Of a DNA stretch of 64,000 nt, positions 31,916 through 41,364 are shown in pieces. The DNA is from Thelonectria olida (Eukaryota; Ascomycota; Sordariomycetes; Hypocreales; Nectriaceae). Position numbers and translations under genes: made by a program. Location of the stretch: positions 434,001-498,000 of the forward strand of contig JAGPYM010000015.1 in the NCBI GenBank assembly GCA_020736575.1. The letters run 5' to 3'. The notes under the pieces are model-generated. The model made no database searches, was not told the origin of the DNA, and saw only the letters and a program-made list of their open reading frames with translations. Numbering within the stretch: the first letter of the stretch is position 1; each line of letters opens with the position of its first letter.

Positions 31916-32851
31916 GGTGCTTGTTGCTTTGATGCTGAAGGTTGTATGATATGAGAGGATTGAGCGATGATGGAGAGAGATGATTTGATGCAGCCACGGA
32001 GCCAGGTAAATATAGACAAAATCTGAGGTAACACGAATAGCCGCTGAAGCTGCCTCGCCATGTCGTGCAACATCGGAAAGGGAGCCCCCTCAGTCCTGCG
32101 CCTCCACAAGACGAGTCTTGCCTCCGACGAACAATGCATCTTTTCGGCAGACTTTCCTTTCATCGGACGCTCGGCCTATTCCGATCCATTCTCGGGCCGA
32201 TGGCGTTAGCTGGACCGCTTGGCTTGGAGGTGAGCTTTTCAGGTCTATTACTATCTGTTTTTTTGCAGATTCTTGGCGATCCTGAGGACTCTTTCTCATG
32301 CTGCCGAGTGCCAGCTCACCCCGCGTCACTCTAAGTAACACTCAAATGCAGCCTCAATGAGGGGAACTGCAGGTGCTCAGAATCCTTGTCGTACGGCAGG
32401 TAATGCCCGGCCCGGTACCAAATGTCCTCTGAATTCTCTCCTGAGGCTTGTTTAGTGGCATCCTACAGAGACGCGTCGGAGAGGTGCCGGATAGCTTGCC
32501 GGCTGGGTTCCGGCCCTGACCCGATGAGGATGCCGATGAACAAGGCTTAGGCAATGCCAGACCGACCGAGTGGCCTACCGATATACCCAGCTCATACTAT
32601 TGTAGATTGAATTCCATTGGGTAGTTTCGAAGGGAAGTTTCAAGAGGTGTAGGTTTTTATCCCGATAAGTAGTAAGTACTTTAGTTGTGATGTTGATAAT
32701 TGAGGCCGAAGCTATAACGCACAGTGCATTGGACGTTTTAAGATATTATATAAAACACAACGTGCTTCCTTTTAGACCCTTACCGACAACATCTGTGAAT
32801 CATTGAATCATCACTGGTCCATCCCGTCTATTACACACTACCGGCATCACT
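31916..32851. promoter_or_regulatory. Shared divergent promoter of the monooxygenase and the esterase
   Basis: About 940 bp. A TATA-like sequence lies near 32007-32013 (minus) for the monooxygenase and TATATAAAA at 32747-32755 for the esterase, about 100 bp before its ATG. Several CGG/CCG triplets occur; one forms an inverted pair with a 6-bp spacer (CGG-N6-CCG) at 32172-32183, the kind of half-site arrangement bound by Zn2Cys6 dimers. More CGG triplets cluster near 32476-32515. Binding is inference. Confidence 0.4.
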
Positions 32852-33978
32852 ATGAAGACATATGCTGCCTCTTGGCTGAAGGCAAGTGTCACATACGGCC
32901 GCGGGAAGAATCCTACGTTTATACACCTTTGTCTAACACATATGAGTACAGGTTGAGGAAGACTTGGGAGGTGCCAGGCCTGTTCTCAAAGGGAGCGCAG
33001 ATGAGATGAGAGCTCAATTTAGCAGTCTCGCGTCTGCCTTGGCCCCTTGCTACCCTCCCCCATCTGGTGCCATAAAGAAAGAAACCGGGAGTCTTGACAC
33101 GCTCACATATTCAATCTACGCCCCTGTTAGATCTGACAACGGCAGAGCGCTGCCAGTTGGCATCTACTACCACCCTGGCGGCTTCGTGCTTGGACCCGGC
33201 GACAGTGACGATGTCCTCTGCCGTGCGATTGCCGAACAAGCGAACGCCATCATCTTCAGCGTACAGTACAGACTGTCTCCGGAACACAAGGCGCCTGCGC
33301 ACCTCCAGGACGCGGTAAAGGGCTTCGAATGGGTAAGTGCAGCGACCCTCCCAATGCGAGGCTAGGATCAAGTTTTCACCTTGATTATGATTGCCAATTC
33401 ATACTTACTTACTTGCTCAGGCTCATCAGAATGCCACCAAGTTTGGAGGCGACCCAGCGAGAATGTTTGCCATGGGGGCTTCGGCCGGGGCTGGGCTCGC
33501 TTTCTCCGTCACGCACCGCATCGCATTAGGCCATTCTGTCGCAGACTCGAATGCCGTGAAGGGTATTGTTGCTCTCTGTCCTTACGCATTTCACCCGGAT
33601 AATATCCCACAGTCCTGCCAGTCGGCTCATTCGTCCTTTGAGGACCACAATGAGAATACTCCGATGATTGATGGAACTTCAGTACGCCAGTTCTTCGACC
33701 TCGCGGGGCTCCATCCAGATGATAAGAGTTACTTTCCTGGGTTGTGCGAGGACTACAAACATTTCCCTTCAACATATATCGCGACTTGCGAGTTTGACCC
33801 TCTGCGGGACCATGGTAAAGTCCTAGAGCAGGCTCTTACGAAAGAAGGGATTCCAGTGAGAACAAGTCACTACAGTGGTCTTCCTCATTGTTTTTGGATC
33901 TTTCCATCTGTCTCTGAAGTGGACGTGTTCATCAAGGATACTGTTGCAGGCGTACAGTGGGTGATTGAGCAAATGTAG
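32852..33978 (+). CDS. Alpha/beta hydrolase of the HSL/arylacetamide-deacetylase type (esterase)
   Basis: Three exons: a 10-codon first exon 32852-32881, then 32952-33332 and 33421-33978; 322 residues. The first intron has a textbook GC-AG donor (GCAAGT). Joining it restores the family's N-terminal block (WLKVEEDLGG). The oxyanion motif is HPGG at 84-87 and the nucleophile elbow is GASAG with Ser158. The acid is Asp263 in the EFDPLR block and the base His293 in the LPHCF block. The family cleaves short-chain esters and lactones. The divergent arrangement with a Baeyer-Villiger monooxygenase suggests a two-step ketone-to-ester-to-alcohol/acid route. No signal peptide is visible, so it is likely intracellular. 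Confidence 0.9.
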
Positions 33979-34145
33979 TTACACAACTTGGGAAAAGTAG
34001 TACAATACTATTATCGCGTATTCACAGGCGTACCTATCGAAGAGGCCTTTGTACAATCGGGACAAAATTAAACGAACTCGGCATAACAGTAGATAAATCA
34101 CTTGAGCAAACATCCCCCCTGCCAGTAGAGCTTGACTCGAACCTT

Positions 34146-36380
34146 TCAGCTCTCCGTGTTTGATACGACGCTGTCGCCGGCCAACCACTCCCCGATGGAC
34201 AAGGTGCCGGTGTCCATATCCGGGATCGAAGGAAGGTCTTCCAAGGAATCAAACATAAGTAACCTCGGTGAGATGGGCATGATATGGTCCGACAAGCCTC
34301 CCAATCCAGGTATCATATCCGATAGTTCATTCCCTAGCTCTATCCATCGTTGAGCTTCTGGCCCGACAGAGTCCAGGAAATTGCTGCCGACCGAACTGAG
34401 ACCCTGCCGTATATCTGTGACAAATGCAGGACCAAGCGCAGGCGGCCAGCAAAGCCTCTGCAGTCCCTCAACGCCTGGCCTTCCGTGAAGTGGCATCTGG
34501 GGTCTATCGTTACCGCCGACTGTGCCAAATAGCCCGCTAAAGAGTAAGCTCTGCCGTTCCATCTTGCGTCGCTCTCTCTTCTCGAGATATAGGTCGCATG
34601 CTACCTGGAGATCATCCACGATTGCCAGATTACTCTTCGCGACCGCATCGTGGTGGCTGAAGCGGAGGAGTACGGTCCGTGAAGTAACAAGATGGTCTCG
34701 GAGGGGAAAGGTGCGGTCAAGGTCACCGAAATGCGCCAGCCCAAGCACCATGGCAGCAACGAACGAACAATTGACCACAAACGGTAGCCGTTTTGGCACG
34801 CCTTCAGCTGATACCAGCCCGCACAGTAGGTCCGCGGTGCGGACGGCCGAGTGAACGCATGCGTAGGCTAGGGCCTGGACAGATGAGGGAGACGTGGCGT
34901 CATTTGAGCCTGTATACACACGGGTTTTGGACATGTGCCTGGAAATATACTCGATAAGGGAGGGTCGTGTAATCAACATTGTTGTCCAGTAGTAGGCCTC
35001 TATGAGATGATGGAAGCCAATGTTCGGAGCGGTTTTCCCTTCGCCTATAGTCGTAACCTCCCCTGGCTGGATGGCATCGATGGCTAGACCCCTAGAGTAC
35101 CTCGCCACCCATTGCCGGTGATATTGGCTTATACGGTCTAGCGCATCTGTCGATACCTTTGGCTGGGAATACACCTGGGTAAGAATGACCTCAAAGATAG
35201 TGCATAGATCGGCAGAGGCTGAATAATCTGCTTCAGCCCCCGTATCCCGCGTCTCGTGCGTCGAAGGTGACCGGCCGAGGGACGCGCTTAGGAAGAGATC
35301 AAGTACCCGTAGGGTCTTCCACAGCCGTTCCCGGAGGATGTACTCGGACGAGTCAAAATATCGATTGATATCGATTCGATGGATTCCCAATGCGTAGGCT
35401 GCACGTACCGCCGCACCAAGGTACATGGAGGCTGCGTCTGGCCGCGAGGCTCCTAGGAGGTACGTAGCGATCAGTATGTTGGCCTGGATGGCGGAAACGG
35501 CGGGTTCCTCCATAATACGCGATAGCGTTAAAAACCGTCCATAGTTGAAGTATTTCTCGGCGATGGTATCTTTGTTCTCCGGGCAAGCCTGAGCGCCAAT
35601 GGCGAGAACAAGGAAGAATATGGCGCTTATGCCTGGATCTTCTTGTTGCCCATCCTGGTCGATCTGTAGCCAATGCGACAGTTCCCGAAGGAGTTTTGGT
35701 CTGTCGAAGAGATGGACCACACAGTCCGTGGCGCGCAGGTACCACCATACAAGAAACTTGGTTTCGACCAGATCGGGTCGTTTGGGCGGCTTGTGTATCA
35801 TATCGTGGACCCAGTCGGACGCTGACGGGCTCCGGGGAGTCGTCTCGGCCCGGACATGTCGGAGAGGGTCGTCTCCGGGCGGCAACTCGTCCGCGGTCGG
35901 GCAGCGGTCTATCGAGTCACGGATTAAGTGGCGGATGTCATGAAGAAAGGATAGATTTGCCGCATTGCCAATGAAAACAAGCTTTCCATGGCAGTCGTGG
36001 ATCAGGCGGGACTGCTGTGGAACAGGAGCGACTTTGAAGCTGTGCAAGTCACTTAAGGGAAGACTGGACTCGCCAGGCGGTCGCAAATGGTCGAGCAAGT
36101 CGATAGACAGCGAGCCAGGCGAGAGGGGGTTGTGGAAGGAGCGCCCGGGATCTGATTCATGCTCGTTACGACGGTTGGAGGAAGATGTACGGTCCGATGT
36201 TGCCACAGGCGAGATGGTTGCGGGAGGTCCTTGGGCAAAGCTGCAGTCGTGGCCAAAGCCGCGAGCCCTACACCGTCCGCAGGGACGGACACCATCGCAA
36301 CGTTCCTTGCGACGCTTGCATCTGTCGCAAGCTTTAACACAGCGGCGACGTTCGCTTCTTTTGATGGGTGGCGTAGGCAT
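34146..36380 (-). CDS. Zn2Cys6 fungal transcription factor
   Basis: Intronless, 744 residues from the ATG at 36380. The frame is open 65 codons further upstream, but that extension has a low-complexity Ser/Arg/Phe composition, and the zinc cluster normally sits near the N-terminus. Cluster Cys are at 18, 21, 28, 34, 37 and 46 with a basic KRRK segment. The fungal-specific regulatory domain spans about 220-480; its blocks include an LVWWYL-type helix and 'AAVRAAYALGIHR'. The C-terminus is acidic, ending in a Gly/Met/Pro/Ile/Leu-rich tail. It is convergent with the esterase gene, 168 bp away, and is the natural candidate regulator of the monooxygenase/esterase pair, although this is inferred only from position. 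Confidence 0.88.
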   Translation of the reverse strand: MPTPPIKRSERRRCVKACDRCKRRKERCDGVRPCGRCRARGFGHDCSFAQGPPATISPVATSDRTSSSNRRNEHESDPGRSFHNPLSPGSLSIDLLDHLRPPGESSLPLSDLHSFKVAPVPQQSRLIHDCHGKLVFIGNAANLSFLHDIRHLIRDSIDRCPTADELPPGDDPLRHVRAETTPRSPSASDWVHDMIHKPPKRPDLVETKFLVWWYLRATDCVVHLFDRPKLLRELSHWLQIDQDGQQEDPGISAIFFLVLAIGAQACPENKDTIAEKYFNYGRFLTLSRIMEEPAVSAIQANILIATYLLGASRPDAASMYLGAAVRAAYALGIHRIDINRYFDSSEYILRERLWKTLRVLDLFLSASLGRSPSTHETRDTGAEADYSASADLCTIFEVILTQVYSQPKVSTDALDRISQYHRQWVARYSRGLAIDAIQPGEVTTIGEGKTAPNIGFHHLIEAYYWTTMLITRPSLIEYISRHMSKTRVYTGSNDATSPSSVQALAYACVHSAVRTADLLCGLVSAEGVPKRLPFVVNCSFVAAMVLGLAHFGDLDRTFPLRDHLVTSRTVLLRFSHHDAVAKSNLAIVDDLQVACDLYLEKRERRKMERQSLLFSGLFGTVGGNDRPQMPLHGRPGVEGLQRLCWPPALGPAFVTDIRQGLSSVGSNFLDSVGPEAQRWIELGNELSDMIPGLGGLSDHIMPISPRLLMFDSLEDLPSIPDMDTGTLSIGEWLAGDSVVSNTES

Positions 36381-36857
36381 ATCTTGTCTACCAGAGACTG
36401 AGGCAATAATAAAGAGGAAGGTTTCTGGAAAGCGACAGCAAGCAGGCGAGAGAAAGAAGGGGCGGAAGCAGGGACGGAAGAAGGGACTCCCCTTACTACG
36501 TTCCGCCGCTTCCCCAGACGCTAGTTTCCTCGGCATGAGTGGTGACAGACGGCGGGATCCGGGGAATGAAGTCATTTTGCGGGGGAGTGCACCGCGGGAG
36601 TGAACCGCGGCTAGCGAGCTCCCTTCTCTCTGCTTCCAATCGGGATTGAGTCAATGCCATTTGGGAAGCCTATAAGTTAATCGAGACCGCTCTACAATAC
36701 TTTGCTCGTGTTGCACCACTCTTTCACCGTACAGTGTTCTGACTTGTGATATTCAAGATAATGATGCCATTATAAGGAATTCCTGGCCAGTCAACGAAGC
36801 TATTGGTACGCAGCCAGAGGCAGCTATGGTTGGATACTGTTGCATCTCAACTCATAC
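36381..36857. other. Intergenic stretch, promoter of the Zn2Cys6 gene
   Basis: Purine/pyrimidine-skewed sequence (36400-36500 rich in GAAG/GGAAG on the plus strand), which is the likely 5' leader of the transcription factor. The rest is unremarkable. Confidence 0.4.
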
Positions 36858-38024
36858 TCAATCCTTCTTCCAACCGTGCTTCTTGAACAGTTGGACTACC
36901 TCCTGCCTTCCTCTCAATACAGCCCTGTCAAACTGATCGCGACCATATCCATCTTTCATGCTCTTGGCCCCGTGAGTTAAAAGGTACTCTATCGTGGAAA
37001 AGTTTGCTTTGTCAACAGCAATATGCAGTGCTGTTTCTTGACAATCGCTGCCATCATGGCATTTGGAGTTCCATTCTCTCGGATCGTAATCACCCGCTTT
37101 CCACCACGTTTCTGAATCATTCACATTCATTCCGCCGATTTCCACCAGAAGCTTCATCACTTCCAGTCCTTCCAGATCAGTGCGAGCAGCAGCGAACTTG
37201 ACCAGCACGGGATCACCTGGCCACTTGTGGTGAGGGGGGATGCAGTCGTAGAGACTTCGTGGGATGCGGGGGAAGTAGGTACGTAGCTCTGTACTAGGGA
37301 GATCCTGCGCACAAGACTTGAGTTTGGCGCCGGGTCTCTCAATTTGCCCGGCATTGTGGAGATCAGTAGACTGATCCCATTGACGTGGTACAACTTCGCC
37401 CGAGCCGTCCGGAATATCGGAGGCTTTGATCCAGCCGCCTGCAACAAGAGATTTGAAAACGGCGGCAGGGGCTTTGGATACCTGAAGTTGAGAAACAATT
37501 AGAGGATAGGCCAGGCCCAAGATGCCGCGATCAGAAGCCTGACAGCAAGCCAGTTTTTCAAGAACATCATGGTTGTGATGCTTGATAGTGACCGCTAGAA
37601 GAATTTGCAGAATTGATGGTATTTCAAGAGGAGAAATGCCAGTTTCTTCATGCATAAAAGACGCTGAGCCGTCAACGATATCGCCGTTGCTAATAACGCA
37701 TCGGTTGAGAAGTCTGATGAACTGCTCGTTTGCTGCCAGATATATCAACTTTGCGTTGTTCCCGCATAAACGTTGAAACAACCCACCCTTTCCCAGCTTA
37801 ACATCTAGTGTCTTTTCGAACACCAAGAAAGATGCATAGACGAGATCGATCTCAGCCGCCTCGCGAATGTCATGGTCAGTTAGCTTTGAGGAGGCCGCTT
37901 TGCGGGCGGATTCAAGTAAGCAGTTGTTGAAGTAGGTCCACAAGGTGACAGTTCCGAAAGGATCCGATGCCGCCAGTTTCAGCTGAGGCTTGTTCAGAGT
38001 AGCCAAGTACAAATTCGGGATCAT
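36858..38024 (-). CDS. Ankyrin-repeat-type protein (388 aa), possibly N-terminally incomplete
   Basis: Single frame. The ATG at 38024 is chosen because the longer frame starts at GTG. The C-terminal third has two ankyrin-like units, seen in 'DCQETALHIAVDKANFSTIEYLLTHGA' and the following block with DRAVLRGRQEVVQLFKKHGW. An earlier helical pair is near residues 270-300 (EVMKLLVEIGG). The N-terminal two thirds is helical with degenerate repeats and no motif I know. Ankyrin repeats bind proteins; no partner is suggested. Many fungal ankyrin proteins are much longer, so this may be the tail of a larger ancestral gene. Confidence 0.65.
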   Translation of the reverse strand: MIPNLYLATLNKPQLKLAASDPFGTVTLWTYFNNCLLESARKAASSKLTDHDIREAAEIDLVYASFLVFEKTLDVKLGKGGLFQRLCGNNAKLIYLAANEQFIRLLNRCVISNGDIVDGSASFMHEETGISPLEIPSILQILLAVTIKHHNHDVLEKLACCQASDRGILGLAYPLIVSQLQVSKAPAAVFKSLVAGGWIKASDIPDGSGEVVPRQWDQSTDLHNAGQIERPGAKLKSCAQDLPSTELRTYFPRIPRSLYDCIPPHHKWPGDPVLVKFAAARTDLEGLEVMKLLVEIGGMNVNDSETWWKAGDYDPREWNSKCHDGSDCQETALHIAVDKANFSTIEYLLTHGAKSMKDGYGRDQFDRAVLRGRQEVVQLFKKHGWKKD

Positions 38025-38156
38025 GGTGTGTCTTGGGTGAACAAGAGAAAATTGATCACGCAACTGCACAAGGACAGCTAACTCATCAGCAATTGAACAT
38101 TTAGCTGCGGGGTCGATGCAAGGCAGGACAGAACTAGGTACCCCCAGCTACCCCGC

Positions 38157-38237
38157 CACGCGGGTGTCAGAATAAAGGGCCGGTCTTCTCATCGAATTTG
38201 GGTGGCCATACCAGCCCTTTATTCTGTCACCCGCGTG
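38157..38237. repeat. 24-bp inverted repeat with 33-bp spacer
   Basis: The arm at 38157-38180 and the arm at 38214-38237 are inverse complements over 24 bp with a single mismatch (CACGCGGGTG.CAGAATAAAGGGC). The transcript would form a long hairpin. No flanking target-site duplication is obvious. It could be a miniature transposon remnant or a hairpin locus. Confidence 0.8.
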
Positions 38238-38756
38238 CTCGCCTCCGGCTGAGCATGGCCATATTGGTACTCCGTAGCTGGTTGGCGTTCAAGTCACCAA
38301 TCTGCCTCGTGAAGACATGTTGCAATGAGAGGAAATTGGACGAGCATCATGCAGCCCTTTCCTATAAGGAGTGAAATAATTATCAGTGGAGGCACAGGAC
38401 ATGGCGGAGGCAATTAAGGGTGGCTGTTTAGGTACACAGTTTGATAAGCCCATAAAATCGGTCACCCCGCCTCGGTCTAAGAATTTGCCGTGCTTCATCC
38501 CAACCCTCACAACACCATCACTGATGAACAAAAGAGAAGCAAAACAGGGCAGTCATAAAGAGCAAAAAAAACATATCATAGTAGGGATTCACTAGTTGTG
38601 ACCGACCTAACTACTAATCCACCCCTTACTAGCTTATTTACAGGGGAGCAGATGTGTCGTCTTGTCAGGCTGTCCGGGTCACCGGGCGGCAGCCCAGCGT
38701 TGGAGCCGTAGTGTGACATCTACAATCCGAAAGGTGGTGAGGATCGTGAAGGAGGA

Positions 38757-38804
38757 TTGTGGCGTTGTGGCGTTGTGGCGTTGTGGCGCTGTGGCGCTGT
38801 GGCA
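38757..38804 (+). repeat. Six-copy 8-bp tandem repeat (TTGTGGCG)
   Basis: Four exact TTGTGGCG copies are followed by CTGTGGCG and CTGTGGCA, with a decayed seventh unit. It is not in a coding region, so a slippage-prone minisatellite is the simplest reading. Confidence 0.9.
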
Positions 38805-40200
38805 CTGTGTGCAAATCGGGATCCGTGCGGAGGGCGTGTGCACAAACAGAGGGGCAAATTAGACGCTTGACGCGTCTGGCGCGTCTGGCGGTGGCGACAA
38901 GGAGGAAGGGTACTCTGAGCGTGTTCTTGAGAAGATCGCGCTCTGGTGCGATCGTCACACAAGGGTGATCGTAAGAAGGGATGAAGAGCGGCGTGTGCTC
39001 AATCGTTGTCGGGGGGCTCTTGGTTGCTGTTCGGCTTCCGTCGGATCTGAGTGGCTAGAAGCCTGGGGCCTCAACGAAATGAATCGGAGGAAACGCTGCC
39101 TTCAAAGAAGTGAATCCGAGGCAATAGAAATGGCTGTACGATAAGCTGCAATTACTACCATGTGATGAAAGGGCCACAAGGGCAAGGGGCCTTGGTGGCA
39201 GGGGTCAAATGTGACTGTATAATTCTGTGTTGGATGTGCGATGATCCCGATCTGGCTGGTGTTGTGGGCCACGCGCCTAAAGGCGGGGGAGCCTGCCCCA
39301 CACCGGCGAGGGACCTTCCCGCATCACTCGGGACACTTTTCAACTCGTTCATAGAAACGAGATTCATAACCCATCTTGGTATTTCGTCAATACCATTTTG
39401 CTCTATATACACAAACATAATTAGTGAAACATGAATCAAGAAATAGCCAATACATAGTCACTTGCATCGCGACCAAATCCTTTCGTCACGGAACGAGGAG
39501 ACACAGGTACATGGGTTGTTTGAGCTCATAGCAACAGGATATCGTTGAGGGAAATTAGGGCAGCCCGGACCGTGAGCCGGCTGACATGCAGGCACCCACG
39601 CAAGTTATAGCAGATTTTCCCTAGCCTTTGATTGGCCCAGGTTCTTTCGAATGACATCATGCGTCGAACTCCCCACAGACAATGCTACGTCTGAAGGGTA
39701 CTGGGATAAGCACTTTTGCTCGCTCCATCTGTGCCCCCATGAGGGTTCCAAAAAACATGGCACACCAAAAGCTGCCTGACATAAATACTTGAGCACCTAC
39801 AGTGGGGATGTCCACTATTAGTAGTTGTCACATTTGTTAACTGAAGGCCTCGACTGCCCTTTGGTGTGCCGTGTATTTTGGAAGCCGCATGGCCCCCAAG
39901 TTATCCCCTGTCTTCCACAACGGAGTTCTCCACAAGAGATGTAACTTGCAAGAACTAAGGCTTCTCTCTTGGAGGAAGATGAAGTCTGAGGTGGATTGCT
40001 GGTTTTCAGCTCTTTATTGCGTCCTTACCGGCGTCTGGGCGGCTGCCTGAGAACACCCTTGTCATACCAGAGTTTTCCGTGGGCTGACACGTTTATTCTG
40101 AGAATGCCCTTCCTGTCTTCTTTGCACCTTTTTCTCATGTTCTTGGGCCAATCTATTTGCACTTTGCGAATACCGGATCGCCATCGCCGAATCATTAGAA

Positions 40201-41364
40201 ATGCGTCGCTCCAAGATACTGTATGTTCTGGCAGCTCATGGCCTATGCATATCTATCGTCGTTGCAGGCCTCGACCGGTCCCGTTCTCAGTTCAAACGAT
40301 TCTTTCCGACTGTGGAGCAATACTCTAAATCGCTCTTCCATCAGGAGTGCCCTGAGCAGTTTGCAAATTACTTCAACGAGAGCCTTTCTGATCCAGGCGG
40401 GGGGCATCAGTGGTCGAGCGAGTTGATGAATTGTATTCTGGACGCCTATGGAGAGCTCAACAAGGCAAACATGGCCGTGACGGCTATCCTGTTGGCGCTG
40501 CTACCTGCGGGTCTCGTTCAGTTCGGACCCAGCATGGCCGAGATAAGCCTCCTGAGCACCCGAAGACCGTTTCTCGCCACGTTCCTGGGCTTTGGATTAA
40601 TGTCACCAAACCCAACCGAGTTCGATTTCGAGGGCATTCTGCAGAAAGCAAGCAACGGCGGTGCACCGCTCATACCGATAAGGGCCCTAGACGGGAGATA
40701 CTTTATTGCCAAGGTTCTCGTGTCTGTTATTGAGTATGGCATCGCGATGGCAGCGACGGGAAACTACTTCTACCAAGTCTACCGGTTAACATATTGGGCC
40801 GTATCCCTAGCCCCGTTGTGTGTCTATCTCCCTGGCTTACCGGAAACGGCCACAATATTTGGATGGGCCATTCTAAACTTGCCACTTTACCTACTCAGTT
40901 TTGCTGTCTTCGCCTTGGCCTTTCGTCAGGCTACACCTAAATCAGGTTACAACCGAAGGGGAAACCGCTTGGCCGAGTTGATCACTGCTGAGCTGACTCC
41001 CTGTGGTCAAGGCCGTGACTTGAGGATTCAGCGTCGACAGAATTGGCAAACTTTGCAGCGCCTTCTCGGAACCGTCATCCGACTGATTGCCGGACTTCAC
41101 ATCATCCTCGGTACTGTTCTTATTGGCAGCATTGTTCTTATACCCTTGGCCGACTCTCTACCGGTCATCTACAGCTTTGTATTCGCGGCTATATTCACCC
41201 GGGCTGTATTGAGCTATGAACTGAATGGTCTGGCGATAAAGACAAGCATAGAGCCAACAAAGAGTGCAGACCAGATCGACACTCAGGCCACGCATCCCTA
41301 TGTGTATGAGACACATGCTCTTGAACCAAAACGATATGAAGACCTAAGGAGTCTGGTTGAGTAG
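40201..41364 (+). CDS. Polytopic membrane protein of unknown function (387 aa)
   Basis: Single intact frame. Hydrophobic segments are seen near residues 7-23, 92-115 and 177-195, then two near 200-240 and two near 295-340. The layout is a short N-terminal signal-anchor, an extracellular/lumenal stretch with two Cys, a membrane core and a hydrophilic tail. I recognise no motif. It resembles the many uncharacterised fungal proteins annotated only as integral membrane proteins. No functional clue comes from its neighbours. Confidence 0.75.
   Translation: MRRSKILYVLAAHGLCISIVVAGLDRSRSQFKRFFPTVEQYSKSLFHQECPEQFANYFNESLSDPGGGHQWSSELMNCILDAYGELNKANMAVTAILLALLPAGLVQFGPSMAEISLLSTRRPFLATFLGFGLMSPNPTEFDFEGILQKASNGGAPLIPIRALDGRYFIAKVLVSVIEYGIAMAATGNYFYQVYRLTYWAVSLAPLCVYLPGLPETATIFGWAILNLPLYLLSFAVFALAFRQATPKSGYNRRGNRLAELITAELTPCGQGRDLRIQRRQNWQTLQRLLGTVIRLIAGLHIILGTVLIGSIVLIPLADSLPVIYSFVFAAIFTRAVLSYELNGLAIKTSIEPTKSADQIDTQATHPYVYETHALEPKRYEDLRSLVE

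Larger units (their letters stand above)
38025..40200. other. 2.2 kb gene-poor stretch with an inverted repeat and a short tandem repeat
   Basis: No convincing gene. It contains the inverted repeat at 38157-38237 and the 8-bp array at 38757-38804 (separate entries), and a short CGCGTCTGG duplication near 38870-38890. Confidence 0.45.

Noticed and set aside
36381..36575. N-terminal extension of the Zn2Cys6 protein
   Set aside because: In frame but low-complexity and unusual before a zinc cluster; the ATG at 36380 is preferred.
35965..36603. Plus-strand frame of 212 codons
   Set aside because: Antisense of the Zn2Cys6 gene and its leader; Arg/Gly/Ser-rich low complexity.
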